Origin: Saprolegnia diclina VS20 | Lineage: Eukaryota; Oomycota; Saprolegniomycetes; Saprolegniales; Saprolegniaceae | Assembly: GCF_000281045.1 (NCBI RefSeq) | Contig: NW_008246079.1 | Location: forward strand, 79,993-115,528 | Reading direction: 5' to 3' | Length of the DNA: 35,536 bases | Shown here: positions 1 to 10,517 of the stretch, piece by piece | Position numbering within the stretch: position 1 is the first letter of the stretch | Layout of the letters: every line of letters begins with the position of its first letter | Made by a program: the position numbers and the translations under genes | The notes under the pieces: generated by a model | What the model saw: only the letters and a program-made list of their open reading frames with translations | Told to the model about the DNA's origin: nothing | The model's database searches: none

Positions 1-293
1 ATGCCCATCGAGAGGCCATCGGCGACGAGGTGCGCAAGACCGAGGATCAAGATGACGGCGTGCGGAAGGCCCGAGCCAGCGACCGACGTCACGGTCGCGA
101 AGGTCGTGATGATACCGTCGAGGCCGCCGAAGACCGCGCTCTTGATGTGGCCGCCGTTGTCGAGGTGGGCCTCGCTGGCGTGGCCGGCCTTGGCGAGGTG
201 CACGGCGCGGGAGGCGTCGACGTCGAGGACCGTGTGCGCCTTGCGCGCCTGCTTCATGAGGCTGTCGCTGCCCGTCGAGCCGTACGTGGTCAT
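1..293 (-). CDS. Vacuolar iron transporter (VIT1/CCC1 family), 5' part only
   Basis: Partial gene cut by the window edge; 97 codons are visible from the ATG at 293-291. VIT/CCC1 proteins move Fe2+ (and Mn2+) into the vacuole in exchange for protons. After an acidic/basic soluble N-terminus of about 48 residues, the reading HIKSAVFGGLDGIITTF (about residues 52-68) and then a hydrophobic helix ending LAHLVADGLSMG (to residue 97) match the first two membrane helices and the conserved metal-path motifs of the family. The start is the only in-frame ATG with clear N-terminal sequence downstream of a CCAAT box (400-404 on the plus strand) and a TCCGGATA element. No intron is seen in this part. The remaining helices lie outside the window. 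Family assignment is confident; substrate and membrane are family knowledge. Confidence 0.88.
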   Translation of the reverse strand, partial: MTTYGSTGSDSLMKQARKAHTVLDVDASRAVHLAKAGHASEAHLDNGGHIKSAVFGGLDGIITTFATVTSVAGSGLPHAVILILGLAHLVADGLSMG

Positions 294-331
294 GCTGGCG
301 AATTTGCGAATGCCCAGCGCCGACCGAATCT

Positions 332-339
332 TCCGGATA
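332..339. promoter_or_regulatory. TCCGGATA motif upstream of the iron transporter
   Basis: The near-palindrome TCCGGATA lies about 40 bp upstream of the iron-transporter ATG. The same core occurs upstream of the genes at 4305 and 7949. A promoter role is inference from position only. Confidence 0.3.
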
Positions 340-1321
340 CACCCCACGTGGGTACGCTGAGTGTTATAACAGTGGACACGCGCCAAAGTGTGGCGGGCAC
401 CAATCCTAATGCGTGCGTTAAACAGGTATAACACATGTCGTCCCGGATGACACGATGGTTGCATGTCCACATCATCGCAGGGCGGGAGATGGTTGAAGCG
501 GCAACTGCACACTCGACACCGCTGCGATGCGTTGGTCACCCTGCGCCATCGGCCATGTTCCTATCACGCGGCTGGCGTTCCTTGTTGGCGACGGTGCTGC
601 TGCCAGTCTGCTATCTTACAGCATCCCTGTATCCAGCATCGAGGAAGCAAGGCTTGTCGTCTCACACGCCACGACATGAGAGAAAGTGGGCCCAGCGGCT
701 GCTTGCATACAGAGGCAACAGCTAACGATGTGGACGACCACGAGAGTAGGCAGTGCAACAGCTGCAGTTGCCTTGGTCCGAGGGGTCAGAATCATTCTCG
801 CACCTTGGGCAGCTGCGCCAGTTGAAGCGGCGACAGCCACTCGCTGCCAAACACGACCACGGTTTCCAGAAAACAAATCGACTGCTCGTACCTGACGACC
901 CGCAATGGTTCAATTTGTTTTGGGATTCCGCTGTCAAAGGTGTGGCCTTGGCGGCGCGATGCCTCAACCTTGGAGCGTTGATTCAACTCTACTTGTGATG
1001 AATGCGATGCGACGTGACGTTGTGTTAAACAGCGCTGCAGGTTACGCTCATGCTCGAGAGACGTCGGGAAGCTCTGAGAGGTCCTTGCGTCCGGCGGACG
1101 ACGAAGCCATCAGCACCCAACTGGCAAGCGACGACTAGAAAAGGAAGCGCCGCGAAGACTCTACGACCTCCTGCGAATGAGTGTCGACATGCATCGGTAA
1201 TGCTGTGAACGTCAACGCGTCAGGTCGGTCCTCAGTCTTGCGTTGTCTCGCGAGTTGGGATCACCACACACCGTCGGGTACACAATGGGTTCGCCATCAG
1301 CGCGCGTCGGTCGTGATCACC

Positions 1322-1390
1322 CGAAGGGTCTAATTTGGGCTGGTGAGGGCTGGTGATCACCAGTCCTCGCCAGCCCAAATGAACCCTTCG
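1322..1390. repeat. Foldback (inverted repeat) element, 69 bp
   Basis: Two 24-nt arms (1333-1356 and 1357-1380) meet at a central GATC with no spacer. They differ at only two positions, both of which would be G-U pairs in RNA. A second 8-bp stem (1322-1329 with 1383-1390, CGAAGGGT against ACCCTTCG) continues it after a small internal loop of 3 and 2 nt. The whole can therefore form a hairpin of about 32 pairs. It may be a miniature foldback element, a regulatory RNA stem or a recombination relic; the sequence does not decide. Confidence 0.8.
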
Positions 1391-4238
1391 CCATCGAGCC
1401 GCTGTCTAAGCAGACGCCAACTGCAACACGGAACAGTACGTAGTCGCCCAAGGAACTCACTTCCACGTCCGCTCAACGACGACGTTGGACCTTCCAGATG
1501 CGCGTCAAGAAGTAGATCCTTGAAAACATAAACTGTACTACAGCACAAGTTGGGCCGTCTAGCACAATACGCTCGAAGTCGAAAGTCCACCCCAAACGAG
1601 TTCAGTGTAAATTATATCTAAACTAAATACAACTCACTTCAGCAACGAGCACAAGTTGGAGCTTTCGACAGAGCGGACAGAGCATTTGGGGGTTGCTTGC
1701 TTGCGCTGCTGCATTCCTCTCTGCGAACAATTCGTCCTCATGCATCTGTGTATATATTCCCAGTCCTTCTTCTCGCCTCTCCTTTCAATAGACACTTGGT
1801 GATCGCCATAGGAGAACCAGTCGGTTGACAGCAGCTACAGTACACAAGACTGGGAGGACTACCCGTGCAAGCGAAGCCCAAAGATATCAAAAAATAGCAT
1901 CGACATAATGTCCGTAACCTTGCACCAGCGCCAATCACGTCATTATTGGCTTCCAAAACCGTACTGGTATCTGGTACAGGAAGGCAGCCGCCGCCGCGGC
2001 GGCGAGTTGACGAGATCTGTAGCAGCTACCACCGTCTTGCATCGACACCGCCACAAACCCGCGCCTGCAGTTGCACGCCAGGTATACTCATTTAGTGCAA
2101 TTGCGTAAATTATCCGGATATGTTGTCTAATCAAAACGGCCAAGCATCCATACAACGGCCAAAATGTAGTCCGTCAGTGCGTCGCCCGCAACCAGCACTC
2201 GATGCGCCACACTATTTCCGCACCTTTGCGTGTCGTAGCTCAATGCATCGTACATAGTCCATGCGCTTGATCCACGCGAGTGCACCACGAAGCGATGACG
2301 TTGGGCGTTGGGATTTCGATCCGAAACGCCAGCCTTTTGCTGGGTGTCGAAACCGCTGCGCCTCGTCAACGTTGTCAAGGGCGCAGGAAGACAACGAGCG
2401 CCCAGCAGCCAAGGAACCAAGCTTGATCTTGAGCACTGCGACGTGTCGATGGCATCCAACCGTCTCTTGGAGGTGTTTTGCCGTGTGACTCTTTCGGTGG
2501 ACGCCGATCGTCTACGTTTACCTAGTCGTCCGTAGCCACTACACCGCAGGCCTCGCACGTCGCGGCTGGCTGATCCATTGGCTATCGTGCTGCCCATGAC
2601 ACTGCTAGTTGTAGCGACAACGTTGTCTATGATCTAGTACCAATCAGATCTTATTGTTTGAGGACGCCACGCGTCCCATTTGAATGTTGCTACACTCATT
2701 CGATGCGCACAGGTTGACGCATTGAAGCGCAAGATCTCCAAATGGCCTATCTCTCCTATCGATCAAAGGCTCTGAGTGTTCGCACAAATGAAGCGGAGCA
2801 TTTTCTGGGGCAGCTTCTTGTTTTGAAAGAAGGTGCAGTCGGACATCGCGACACATGGAGCCATGAACGATGCCGTGACATCAATAGCGCTTCCATTTTG
2901 CACGATGAGAGCTTCTCCGTAAGGCACTCTGGACCGAGGTATCTCGCATTCTTTGGTTTCGTGAGTTGGCGAGTTGTCAGCATGCTCCAGAATCTTGCGA
3001 CTGCTTAATGTTGCTATGTTTGTGTTAGTGGTTCGCAGGGCTAGGGTCCAATGGGTCGTGGCCGTAATCGCACAGATCGTCGAGCCTGCCATTCCGTAGC
3101 ATGGACAACAAGGATCACCGGCAGCTTCTACCTAAAACACTCGACCGATGCAATCAACGTCCTCCACGACTCGTTGATCTGCACTTGAAGCCTAACCTTC
3201 GTACCCGGCTAGAGTACTTACTTGTCTAGAGCCTGCACAACGAAATTCAAACGGCTGCTACTTTTACTCGCTACATTGTGTCTACCAATTATCTGACGAG
3301 CCATCTGACCGTAGAGATATCGGCCGACCCGAGATGTCTTTTCTGACTCGTAACCGGACCCTTATGGACTTACCCACGAATGACAGCCGTGCAGACAGCG
3401 TGCTGCGTGGACGTCCCATGTGCATCGATAGACCAGTGCTTAGGTCAGCGTCGCAGTGGCGCTGACTCGGAGCTGCGACAAGACGAGCGACTTCCACGAA
3501 GGCTCCAAACTTCTGAGACTCCACGACGACAGCGATCAGCAGTAGCTCGTCCACTGTCCTCGCCTGCATGCGTCGTCGGCCTTGCAGCGTCGATAGTGCG
3601 CTTCCAGAGGGTATGCATCTTCGCGAGCATCGCGCGATTCTTGCTGTTTCCAAGTGTCGGATCCCTGTCAACGGTATTTGGTATTCTATATTTCTCGCCA
3701 TGTGTGGCCGTTGGCACCTGACTCTGAACGCTCTAGGGTACCGCGGGGCGAGCTCGCAGCGCTGAGAGGCGTCAGTCCGAGGACAGAGCCAATCGCGCCA
3801 GTGGCACCGTCCACAAAAATAGGTGGTCGGTCGCTGGGCAGTGGTGTCAGGCGGAGATGAGGTTTCCAGAACGCCCGCCCAGATGCCCCTGCGCTCGGTT
3901 CTGCCAAAGCTTGGTCTGGGTAATACGTCGCTTCAGCAGCCTGACGCACCTCGCTGGTCGCGTGTCTGCGTTGAACGATCGACCAAACCACCGGACCAAT
4001 CTCAGCCGACTTGTTCCACCGGCGCCCGTTGGTGGCGGGTAATAATTGCCTTGTGCAGTACACGACCGAAGTAGCTGAGTGGTATTTGGACCATACGTAT
4101 CTATGCGCTTTGTGGCTATGCGCGCAGATTGTCTGTGCACTACTCTAACATGGGAATTGACCGGATACGGCGAGATTGGACAGGTGGCGGTGCATACTGA
4201 AACCAAGAGCCCGCGGACAGTTTTCGCAGCCGGATCAA

Positions 4239-4246
4239 ATCCGGAT
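4239..4246. promoter_or_regulatory. ATCCGGAT palindrome 5' of the first Cys/His-rich gene
   Basis: ATCCGGAT begins 66 bp before the ATG at 4305. The minus-strand reading GCGTATCCGGATT is also found on the plus strand 5' of the paralogue at 7949. Shared position and sequence suggest a promoter element; this is inference. Confidence 0.35.
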
Positions 4247-4304
4247 ACGCGGCGCCGGCCCCGTAACGTTAGTTGGCCTTTGGACCACACCTCGGCAGAC
4301 GATC

Positions 4305-6548
4305 ATGGCGTGGACAATCTCGTTCATGAAGGACGACTGCACGTGCAACGCGCCGACGCTCTTCAGCCTCAAGTACCTGCGGTACGACGGTGCTTGCGAC
4401 GGCTTCGGACCGCTCACACTTGGCTAGGACGCACCGCGCGGGCAGTGTCAAGGTACGCACTCTAGCCATTGTAGAATCGTCGTAGCTCATTTGGCCTGCG
4501 TTTCGCCGCGCGTAACTAGTACATTCGGTACCTCCATCCATCGGGTTCGTGGCGCTGAGGTTGGCGTAGATGCTTCCCGCACTGCTGCCCCGAGCACTCG
4601 TTCACCAACTTTTGCACGACGTCGCTCGGCATCCGCGTCTCGAACGTCGCGCACGAGTCGCTGGACGACGTGGCGTTCCTGCGCTTCCACATAACGACGG
4701 ACGCGCTGCTGCAGCCCGGTCACGAGATTGCGCAGCGCGCCGTGCTCGACGACGTGCGCAGTCTTGCCAACCCAAAGGGCGACTGGATCCCGAGCCACAT
4801 GGGCCAGTACAACGCGGTACGATACGACTGGACGCTACCGTGGCGCTCATCATTCCATCTGCAGCAAAATCAAGAGCTCTCATTTCGGTTTAACCATAAC
4901 AACAGCGTCGGGTGGCACTACGGCTGGATGGGGACGTCGACCAAGGCCCACCGAACGTGCACCCACTACCTCGTCGTACGAACCAGTCAGATGCGGACGC
5001 AGCGAGGTGATATATACTAGGCCTACATTTTGCGCCCTGTCTCCGCGTCGATCTTCCGCGTCCTCGCGGTGCAGCCGTCGCCGCCGTTCATTGTCATGTC
5101 GTACCGCCGCGCGTGCTTTTTCTGCCAGAAGCACAAGCCGTCCGAAGCTAAGCCAGCGTCCGGCGACGGCGACTCGTGCCACTGCGAGGGTGAGTTTAAC
5201 GTCTCGGAAGGGCTTTTGCCCGAGACACCGGCGCCGAGGCGCAGCGCACTGAACACGCCGTTGCCGTCGGCGTCGCTCTCGGTCGCCTCGATGGCGTCCG
5301 GCACCGTGTCGGCGCCGCGCATTTCGCTCGCCGAGTGCCAACTGGCGATTCTGCTCTTCTTCGTGCAGGAGATTCCGGCGTCCGTCTTCTTGGTGGACGC
5401 GCGGGTGCGAAGCGTCGTGACAAGTCGCCTCTTTCGACCGCTCCTGGCGCGCTTTGGCGCGACGACGGCCGAGCACCCGCCGTTGATGGCGCCGAGTGGC
5501 GCCCGCCGCCCGACGTCGCTAGTGGAGCCCATCCAGATCTTATGCCTCGAGATCCTCAGCTCGGTGCTCGACTTTTTCCTGGACGTGAACCCGCGCCTCT
5601 TTAGCTCGTACGTGGCCGTCCTCTTCAACCGCGACCAGCTCTACGAAGCCTATGCGTCGTGGCTCGCCGAGATCCACGGCGTCGTCGTCTCGCACTTGGG
5701 GCGGCACTCGGAGACGAACTTGACGCAGCTCGTGGCGCGAATCGTGCAGCTTTCGTCGCAGGTCGACGAGCTGCGGCCGGTACAGACCAAGCTCACGCAG
5801 CTCCACAAGATGGACGCGCAAGCAAGTCCCGGGTTCGACTACTTTGTCGCGCAGCTGCGCGAAGTCTTTTTGGTACGCCACGCAATACAACAACCGGTAG
5901 ACCGACGATGTAGGCGACGGCACCGACGCCGCGACGGCCGGCCACGTCGGTGTTTACGCGGCACTGGACGTACCGGCAGACGATCGCCCACACGTATGCG
6001 CCCGGCGTCGACGACCCGGCGCTCTTATCGCTGGTCCGCGCTGCCTTGATCGGCTTTGCGTTCGACGCGCGTCTCGACGAGACGACGCTTTCGGTACTGC
6101 CACTTGTACGAACGCCGTTCAAAACGTGTGGACGCTTTAGGTGCACTCGGCGCTCTCCGTGTACGAGACGATCCCGGCCGTGTTTGAACTCGACGGCGTC
6201 GGCCACGTCTTTCGCGTGCTGCCCCACGGCGAGTCGTCGCTGTGCCAAGTCGCGGGCTTGAGTCACGGCGACTACGCCGGCGACGTCGACGGCGATACGA
6301 TCCGGTTGCAGCTGTTTAGCTGGCCGCTGGGCGACGACCGCGCCGCGCACATTGTCCGGTTGACGCTCGTCGCCGACGACGAGGCCCTCGACGCGACGGT
6401 CGCCGTGTCGCGGGCGGTGCTGACGCAGCCGATGGACATTTCGACGTCGACGGCCGCCGCCCGCATCGACGCGTTCGCCGCCCGCGAAACCCCCGTCGTG
6501 TCCTATCACGTTGTGTACGAGCCGCGGCCGGACCACAACGTGTCGTAA
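4305..6548 (+). CDS. Unrecognised Cys/His-rich protein, paralogue 1 (635 aa, 8 exons)
   Basis: Exons: 4305-4381, 4428-4452, 4520-4527, 4570-4816, 4865-4975, 5021-5872, 5914-6093, 6141-6548. They sum to 1908 nt, an intact frame. The model comes from aligning this gene with its paralogues at 7949 and 20255; exons 1-5 have the same lengths as in the 7949 copy. I do not recognise the family. Conserved features: an N-terminal DCxCN then RCFPHCCPxH and NFC (Cys 12, 14, 38, 42, 43, 52; His 46), a Trp-rich block GWHYGWMGTSTKAHRT in exon 5, and a second cluster SYRRACxxCQKH followed by CxCEGEFN (about residues 183-216) at the start of exon 6. The two Cys/His clusters could bind zinc (inference). No signal peptide or membrane helix is evident. 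The stop codon overlaps an AATAAA (6547-6552). Introns are 41-67 nt and mostly GTAC...TAG. Confidence 0.78.
4520..4527 (+). other. 8-nt micro-exon of paralogue 1
   Basis: TACATTCG is bounded by CTAG on the left and GTACC on the right. It supplies Tyr-Ile and two bases of Arg, giving K-Y-I-R-C across the junctions. The same protein position reads K-L-I-R-C in the 7949 copy and K-L-V-R-C, unsplit, in the 20255 copy. Without it the flanking exons are out of frame. Confidence 0.75.
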
Positions 6549-7948
6549 TAAACACGTCATGATGACAAGTTGTGCTGTTCTCTAGCTCACCCCCGTCTGG
6601 GGGTAGGGGTCGAGAGACCACATTGCCTGACGTGAGTTTGAAACGGCATTTGCAATAGGATCCTGGTCGAAGTGTACATGCTGGTTAAGGACGACTTGGT
6701 GTTGGGTGAGACTAGGGTCTTTGTATGCGTCCATCAGCTCGCGTCAATCGACTCTCGTCATCGACCGTGGGAGGGGCAGGAAGGAGTAGGGTCCCTGGAA
6801 GGAGTGTAGGAAGTGGAAACACAGCGTGTGATTTCGGAGCACGGTGCGAAATAAAGTGGGAAATGCGTGCGAAATTCGCGAACCTTCGCTAGTCATCATC
6901 ACTTGACAGAAAACTGGTCATTCGGCCGCAGAGTTGGACACGCCGACGACGTCAATGGCCGCAGCCGCCCGGCGCGTCGCTCTCGGGACTTCGCAACATT
7001 GTACATGCGCACAATATTCGCAATATTGTCAGATTATTGACTAGTCTAGGACGACAGAGGTCCCGGGACTCACGAGCCCGAGCTGGCCAATCGAACGCCA
7101 GGAACGAGATGACTGCGGTGGTGCCGGCAGCCGCCCATGTCCCATCAGCATGTCGCGTGCGATGGGTGGCGATGAAGATGACTCGCCCTCGGTCCACAAG
7201 CATTATTCCAGTCTTCTTCGGCAGTAGACCCTACACCATTTACTGACGTCATCCACCGTCGGCTGCACTGGCAAAGCGCCGAGTGCGGGCGCCAAAGACA
7301 CATCCCAGCATCAACGACCGGCTGCCATATTGAATATATGGATGCTAGAGCGCGCTGCGGTTGCAATATGCTCGTCGCGAGGAGCGACAACACGCTGTAA
7401 TATTCGTATGTGAATATTCGATATTCGAAGCGACATCCCATCGCATGAAACGTACCCATTTCGCTGCATGGACAGCCGCGCTTCGATGGTCAGCACTGTA
7501 GACACGCAATTATTTTCGAACGGTATACATTGGGCTCAATATATATCGGTCACCGGCAATATAATATTTCAGCCTTGAAGTTGCCAGCGACATATGCAAA
7601 AGTGGGACCGCCGCCGCATGGCCCGTCCGGTCTGACAGTATTTTATGACTTGGTGTTTGTATATCTTCCATTAAAATACCGGCTCCCACGTGTCGCAGGG
7701 TCGACTTTCGACCGTCATTTTTCGCGATCCCAACGTATTTTTTTACATCATTTCCTCCGTACATCTTGGAATATGTATGGAATAGTCTCTGGCGTCAATG
7801 AATTTGGGGTCGACAGCGTTTTAAAAAAATCGTAGTTTTATACGGTCCACACCACCACTGTGGGGAATTGTATGCGTCTTTATCCGGCGTATCCGGATTG
7901 GCCGCGCCGCCCGGAGAACAGTTCATTGTTCCTGCAGCATCAGCGACG
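6549..7948. other. Intergenic region with ATATTGC/GCAATAT motifs
   Basis: About 1.4 kb between the tandem paralogues with no convincing gene. From about 7011 to 7575 it is dotted with AT-rich near-palindromes such as CAATATTCGCAATATTG (7011-7027) and CCATATTGAATATATGG (7326-7342), and GAATATTCGATATTCG near 7411. Similar ATATTGC motifs recur at 14335-14403. The last 100 bp are presumably the promoter and 5' UTR of the next gene and contain ATCCGGAT at 7891-7898. Confidence 0.5.
7891..7898. promoter_or_regulatory. ATCCGGAT palindrome 5' of the second Cys/His-rich gene
   Basis: It begins 58 bp before the ATG at 7949, within GGCGTATCCGGATTGGCC. The shared 13-mer GCGTATCCGGATT lies in opposite orientation 5' of the paralogue at 4305. 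Function is inferred from position. Confidence 0.35.
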
Positions 7949-10225
7949 ATGGACGCGCCGGCGCTGGCCTTCGAGAAGGAGGACTGCCGCTGCAACCGAC
8001 CCCTCTTCGACCTCAAGTACCTCCGGTAAGACCGATTGCACCCAAGGGATGGGCCACTCACGCCGGCGGCGACGGCTAGGACCCACCGCGCCAACAGTGT
8101 CAAGGTACGTCGATGCATCATGTCCCAGTACTCATGGTCGCCGCCCTGGCATGCGTCGCGTAGCTCATTCGGTATGTGCTCGATGAATGGCCAATGCGGC
8201 GGATGCGACGCGAGCATCTATGGTAGGTGTTTTCCACACTGCTGCCCGTCGCACTCGTATGCCAACTTTTGCGCGACGTCCATCGACCTCCGCGCGACAA
8301 ACGCGCCGCCCGACGTCGAGAACGACATTGCCGTCGTGCGCTTCCAGACGACGTCCGAGTTTGTGTACAAGGTTGGCGACGAGCTGGACGCGCAGGACGT
8401 GCTACTGCACCTCCGCCGGTACGACGACAACAAGGCCGAGTGGATCCCGAGCGAGTACCAATACTACAACAAGGTACCGCACCTCTGCGATCCGTCGGTA
8501 CGATGCAACGCTGTAGGCGACACAAACCATGACGTATCGCTTCAACCACAAGAACAACCTTGGGTGGCACTACGGCTGGATGGGGACGTCGACCAAGGCC
8601 CACCGAACGTGCACCCACCAAGTCGTGGTACATCCTCCAACCCTTGGTGTTAGTGCATTCAAGCCTTGTGGACAGGGCTACCTACTGCGAAAGTCGGGTG
8701 CGTCTTTGGTCGTCCTCGCCGTGACGATCTCGCCGCCCTTCATCGTCATGTCGTACCGTCGAGCGTGCTACCACTGCCAGAAGCACCGCGAGAGCGACGC
8801 CGACGGCGCTTCGAACGCGACGCCGGCGCTCTGCGAGTGCGAAGGCGAGTTCAACGTCATGCAAGGCCTCTCAATCGGGTCGTCGCCAATGCGGTCGACG
8901 ACGCCGGCGCGGCCACCAGCGCCGCCCGCCCACGCGCTTTTGGACCCGAGCACGATGGAGCGGCAGCTTGCCATCCTCTTTGGCCTCTTGCAGCTGCCGC
9001 CAGCACACGCTTTTGCGCCGCAACTGCACGCGGTCGAGGCGCGGCTGGCGAAAAGCCTCATCTTGCCGCTCGGAGACCGCCTCGGGTTCTCGGCGTCGCG
9101 GAAGCGGGCCATGGCGATCCCGATGATCCCGACGCGGCGCCCGGTCATGTCGCCCGTCGCGCACGATCTGATTTCGCTCAAGTCGTGCGCGGTGGACTTG
9201 CTTCTCGCGACGCTCGGGTCCTCGGACGTGCTCTTGCACAACGTGCAGCAGTTTACGCAGAGCACGGGCTTCCTCTTCGTGCGCGGCGACCTCGCGCAGT
9301 CGTACGTGGCGTGGCTGAACAACTACTACCACCTTCTCAACGCCCGCCTCGGCGCGCTGGGCACGCACCTCGGGCACGTGGCCGGCCACATTGCGCACGC
9401 GGCGAGCTCGGTGCCCGAGCTCCACTCGACCCGCGTCTACCTCGACGGGCTCGACGCGCCCGAGACCGCCAACACGGCCGGCTTCGACTACTATGTCGCC
9501 CAGCTCCGCGAAGTCTACATGGTACGATTCGGGTGCTTGATACAAAGTTGATACAATGACGCAGGCGGATGGATCGCTGCGCGCGCAGATGGCGTCGCCC
9601 GCAACGTACTCGGCGCACTGGGTCCTCGACAAGGTCGTGGGGCACCGGTACATGGACTCGAACCCAGAGTTGGACCCTTCCGTGGTCTCGCTGCTCCGGG
9701 GCATCACAATGGGGTACAGCTTCCAGCTCCGCGTGACCGACGCCGCCCTTCAGGTAGTCGGAGCACTCATCGTGCGTCCTCAGCACTGAAGCGTAGGTGC
9801 GCTCGGACCTCCACGCGTTCGATACGGTCTGGTCGGAGTTTGTCTTCGACCAAGTGCCCCGCGTCTTTCGCGTCTTCCCAAACGGCGAGTCGTCAATGGC
9901 GCCGATTTCGCAGCTGCAGCACGGCGACTACGTGGCGATGCGCCTCGATGCCGACACGGTCTCGCTCAAGCTCTATGGGTGGCCCAGCGACAGCAGCCGC
10001 GTCTGCTACGCGGTGCTGCTGACGCTTTCGCTCGCGTCTCGGACGCTCGATGTGTCGGTGCGCCAGTCGTTTGTCGCCGGGCCTGTCGACGTGGCGTCCA
10101 TGGTCGTCGAAGAGCGCTGCCAGCAGTACCTTGTCGAGCACGAAGTCGAGGTGCTGCAGGTAGTTACGCAGTACAGCCTCGCCGACGCCACGACTCCCAC
10201 AGCGTCGGACGCATCGATGGCGTAG
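7949..10225 (+). CDS. Unrecognised Cys/His-rich protein, paralogue 2 (643 aa, 8 exons)
   Basis: Exons: 7949-8025, 8080-8104, 8164-8171, 8227-8473, 8517-8627, 8676-9521, 9565-9753, 9797-10225; total 1932 nt in frame. It is the tandem sister of the gene at 4305, in the same orientation, with all seven intron positions conserved. The first five exons are 77, 25, 8, 247 and 111 nt in both copies. It keeps DCRCN, RCFPHCCPSH, NFC, the GWHYGWMGTSTKAHRT block, SYRRACYHCQKH and CECEGEFN. The C-terminal exon pattern FRVFPNGESSM resembles FRVLPHGESSL of paralogue 1. Function is unknown. The 48-nt intron 8628-8675 has no in-frame stop, so retention would only add 16 residues. The ATG is chosen because the N-terminus aligns with paralogue 1 and exon 1 length is identical. 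Confidence 0.78.
8164..8171 (+). other. 8-nt micro-exon of paralogue 2
   Basis: CTCATTCG lies between a 59-nt intron ending CGTAG and a 55-nt intron starting GTATG. It encodes Leu-Ile and two bases of Arg. It has the same length, phase and place as the micro-exon at 4520-4527, which supports both models. Confidence 0.75.
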
Positions 10226-10400
10226 ATTTAGATTTAGTCGTCGTCGTCGCTAGTTTTGGTTGGAAAGATTTTGATATACATAATTGTCGCTACCGACTAG
10301 AAGTAGGAAGCTCTCGGACCGACGCGCAGCGATACCTGAGTGATCCTCTTGGCCATGGGCATTATTGTCATTTCAAATGCAGTCAAGTCGGGTCCAATGC

Positions 10401-10450
10401 CTAATTGTGGCTAATTGTGGCTAATTGTGTCTACTTGTGGCTAATTGTGG
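10401..10450. repeat. Decamer tandem repeat CTAATTGTGG x5
   Basis: Five 10-bp units run head to tail; units 3 and 4 carry one substitution each (last base T, and A to C at position 4). The 10-bp period is close to one helical turn, so each unit would present the same face. It lies about 70-120 bp upstream of the preferred ATG (10518) of the following HA-array gene. A protein-binding role is possible but only inferred. Confidence 0.85.
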
Positions 10451-10517
10451 CGGTTAAATGTGGCTATTTCAGGCGGCGATCCTGGCATTTGGGTTTTCGT
10501 TGGCCGCATTGCCTCGG

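Larger units (their letters stand above)
294..4304. other. Long gene-poor interval
   Basis: About 4 kb between the iron transporter and the first Cys/His-rich gene. Open frames of up to 156 codons occur on both strands (for example 2127-2597 minus and 3282-3701 minus), but their translations show no family motif, no hydrophobic pattern and no consistent coding-like third-position bias. The stretch is less G/C-rich than the genes. It holds the foldback at 1322-1390 and further copies of the ATCCGGAT core at 2112-2119 and 4239-4246. I see no tRNA or rRNA. It may contain decayed gene or transposon remains that cannot be recognised by eye. Confidence 0.5.

Noticed and set aside
2127-2597. 156-codon minus-strand frame, considered as a remnant effector or transposon gene
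   Set aside because: No LFLAK/DWL, RxLR, transposase or reverse-transcriptase motif can be seen, and codon use is not gene-like.
10458-10517. Upstream ATG giving a hydrophobic 20-residue leader on the 1252-aa HA protein
   Set aside because: It looks like a signal peptide, but the protein has nuclear-type linkers, sister proteins have no leader, and third-position G/C bias starts only at 10518. Kept as an alternative start.
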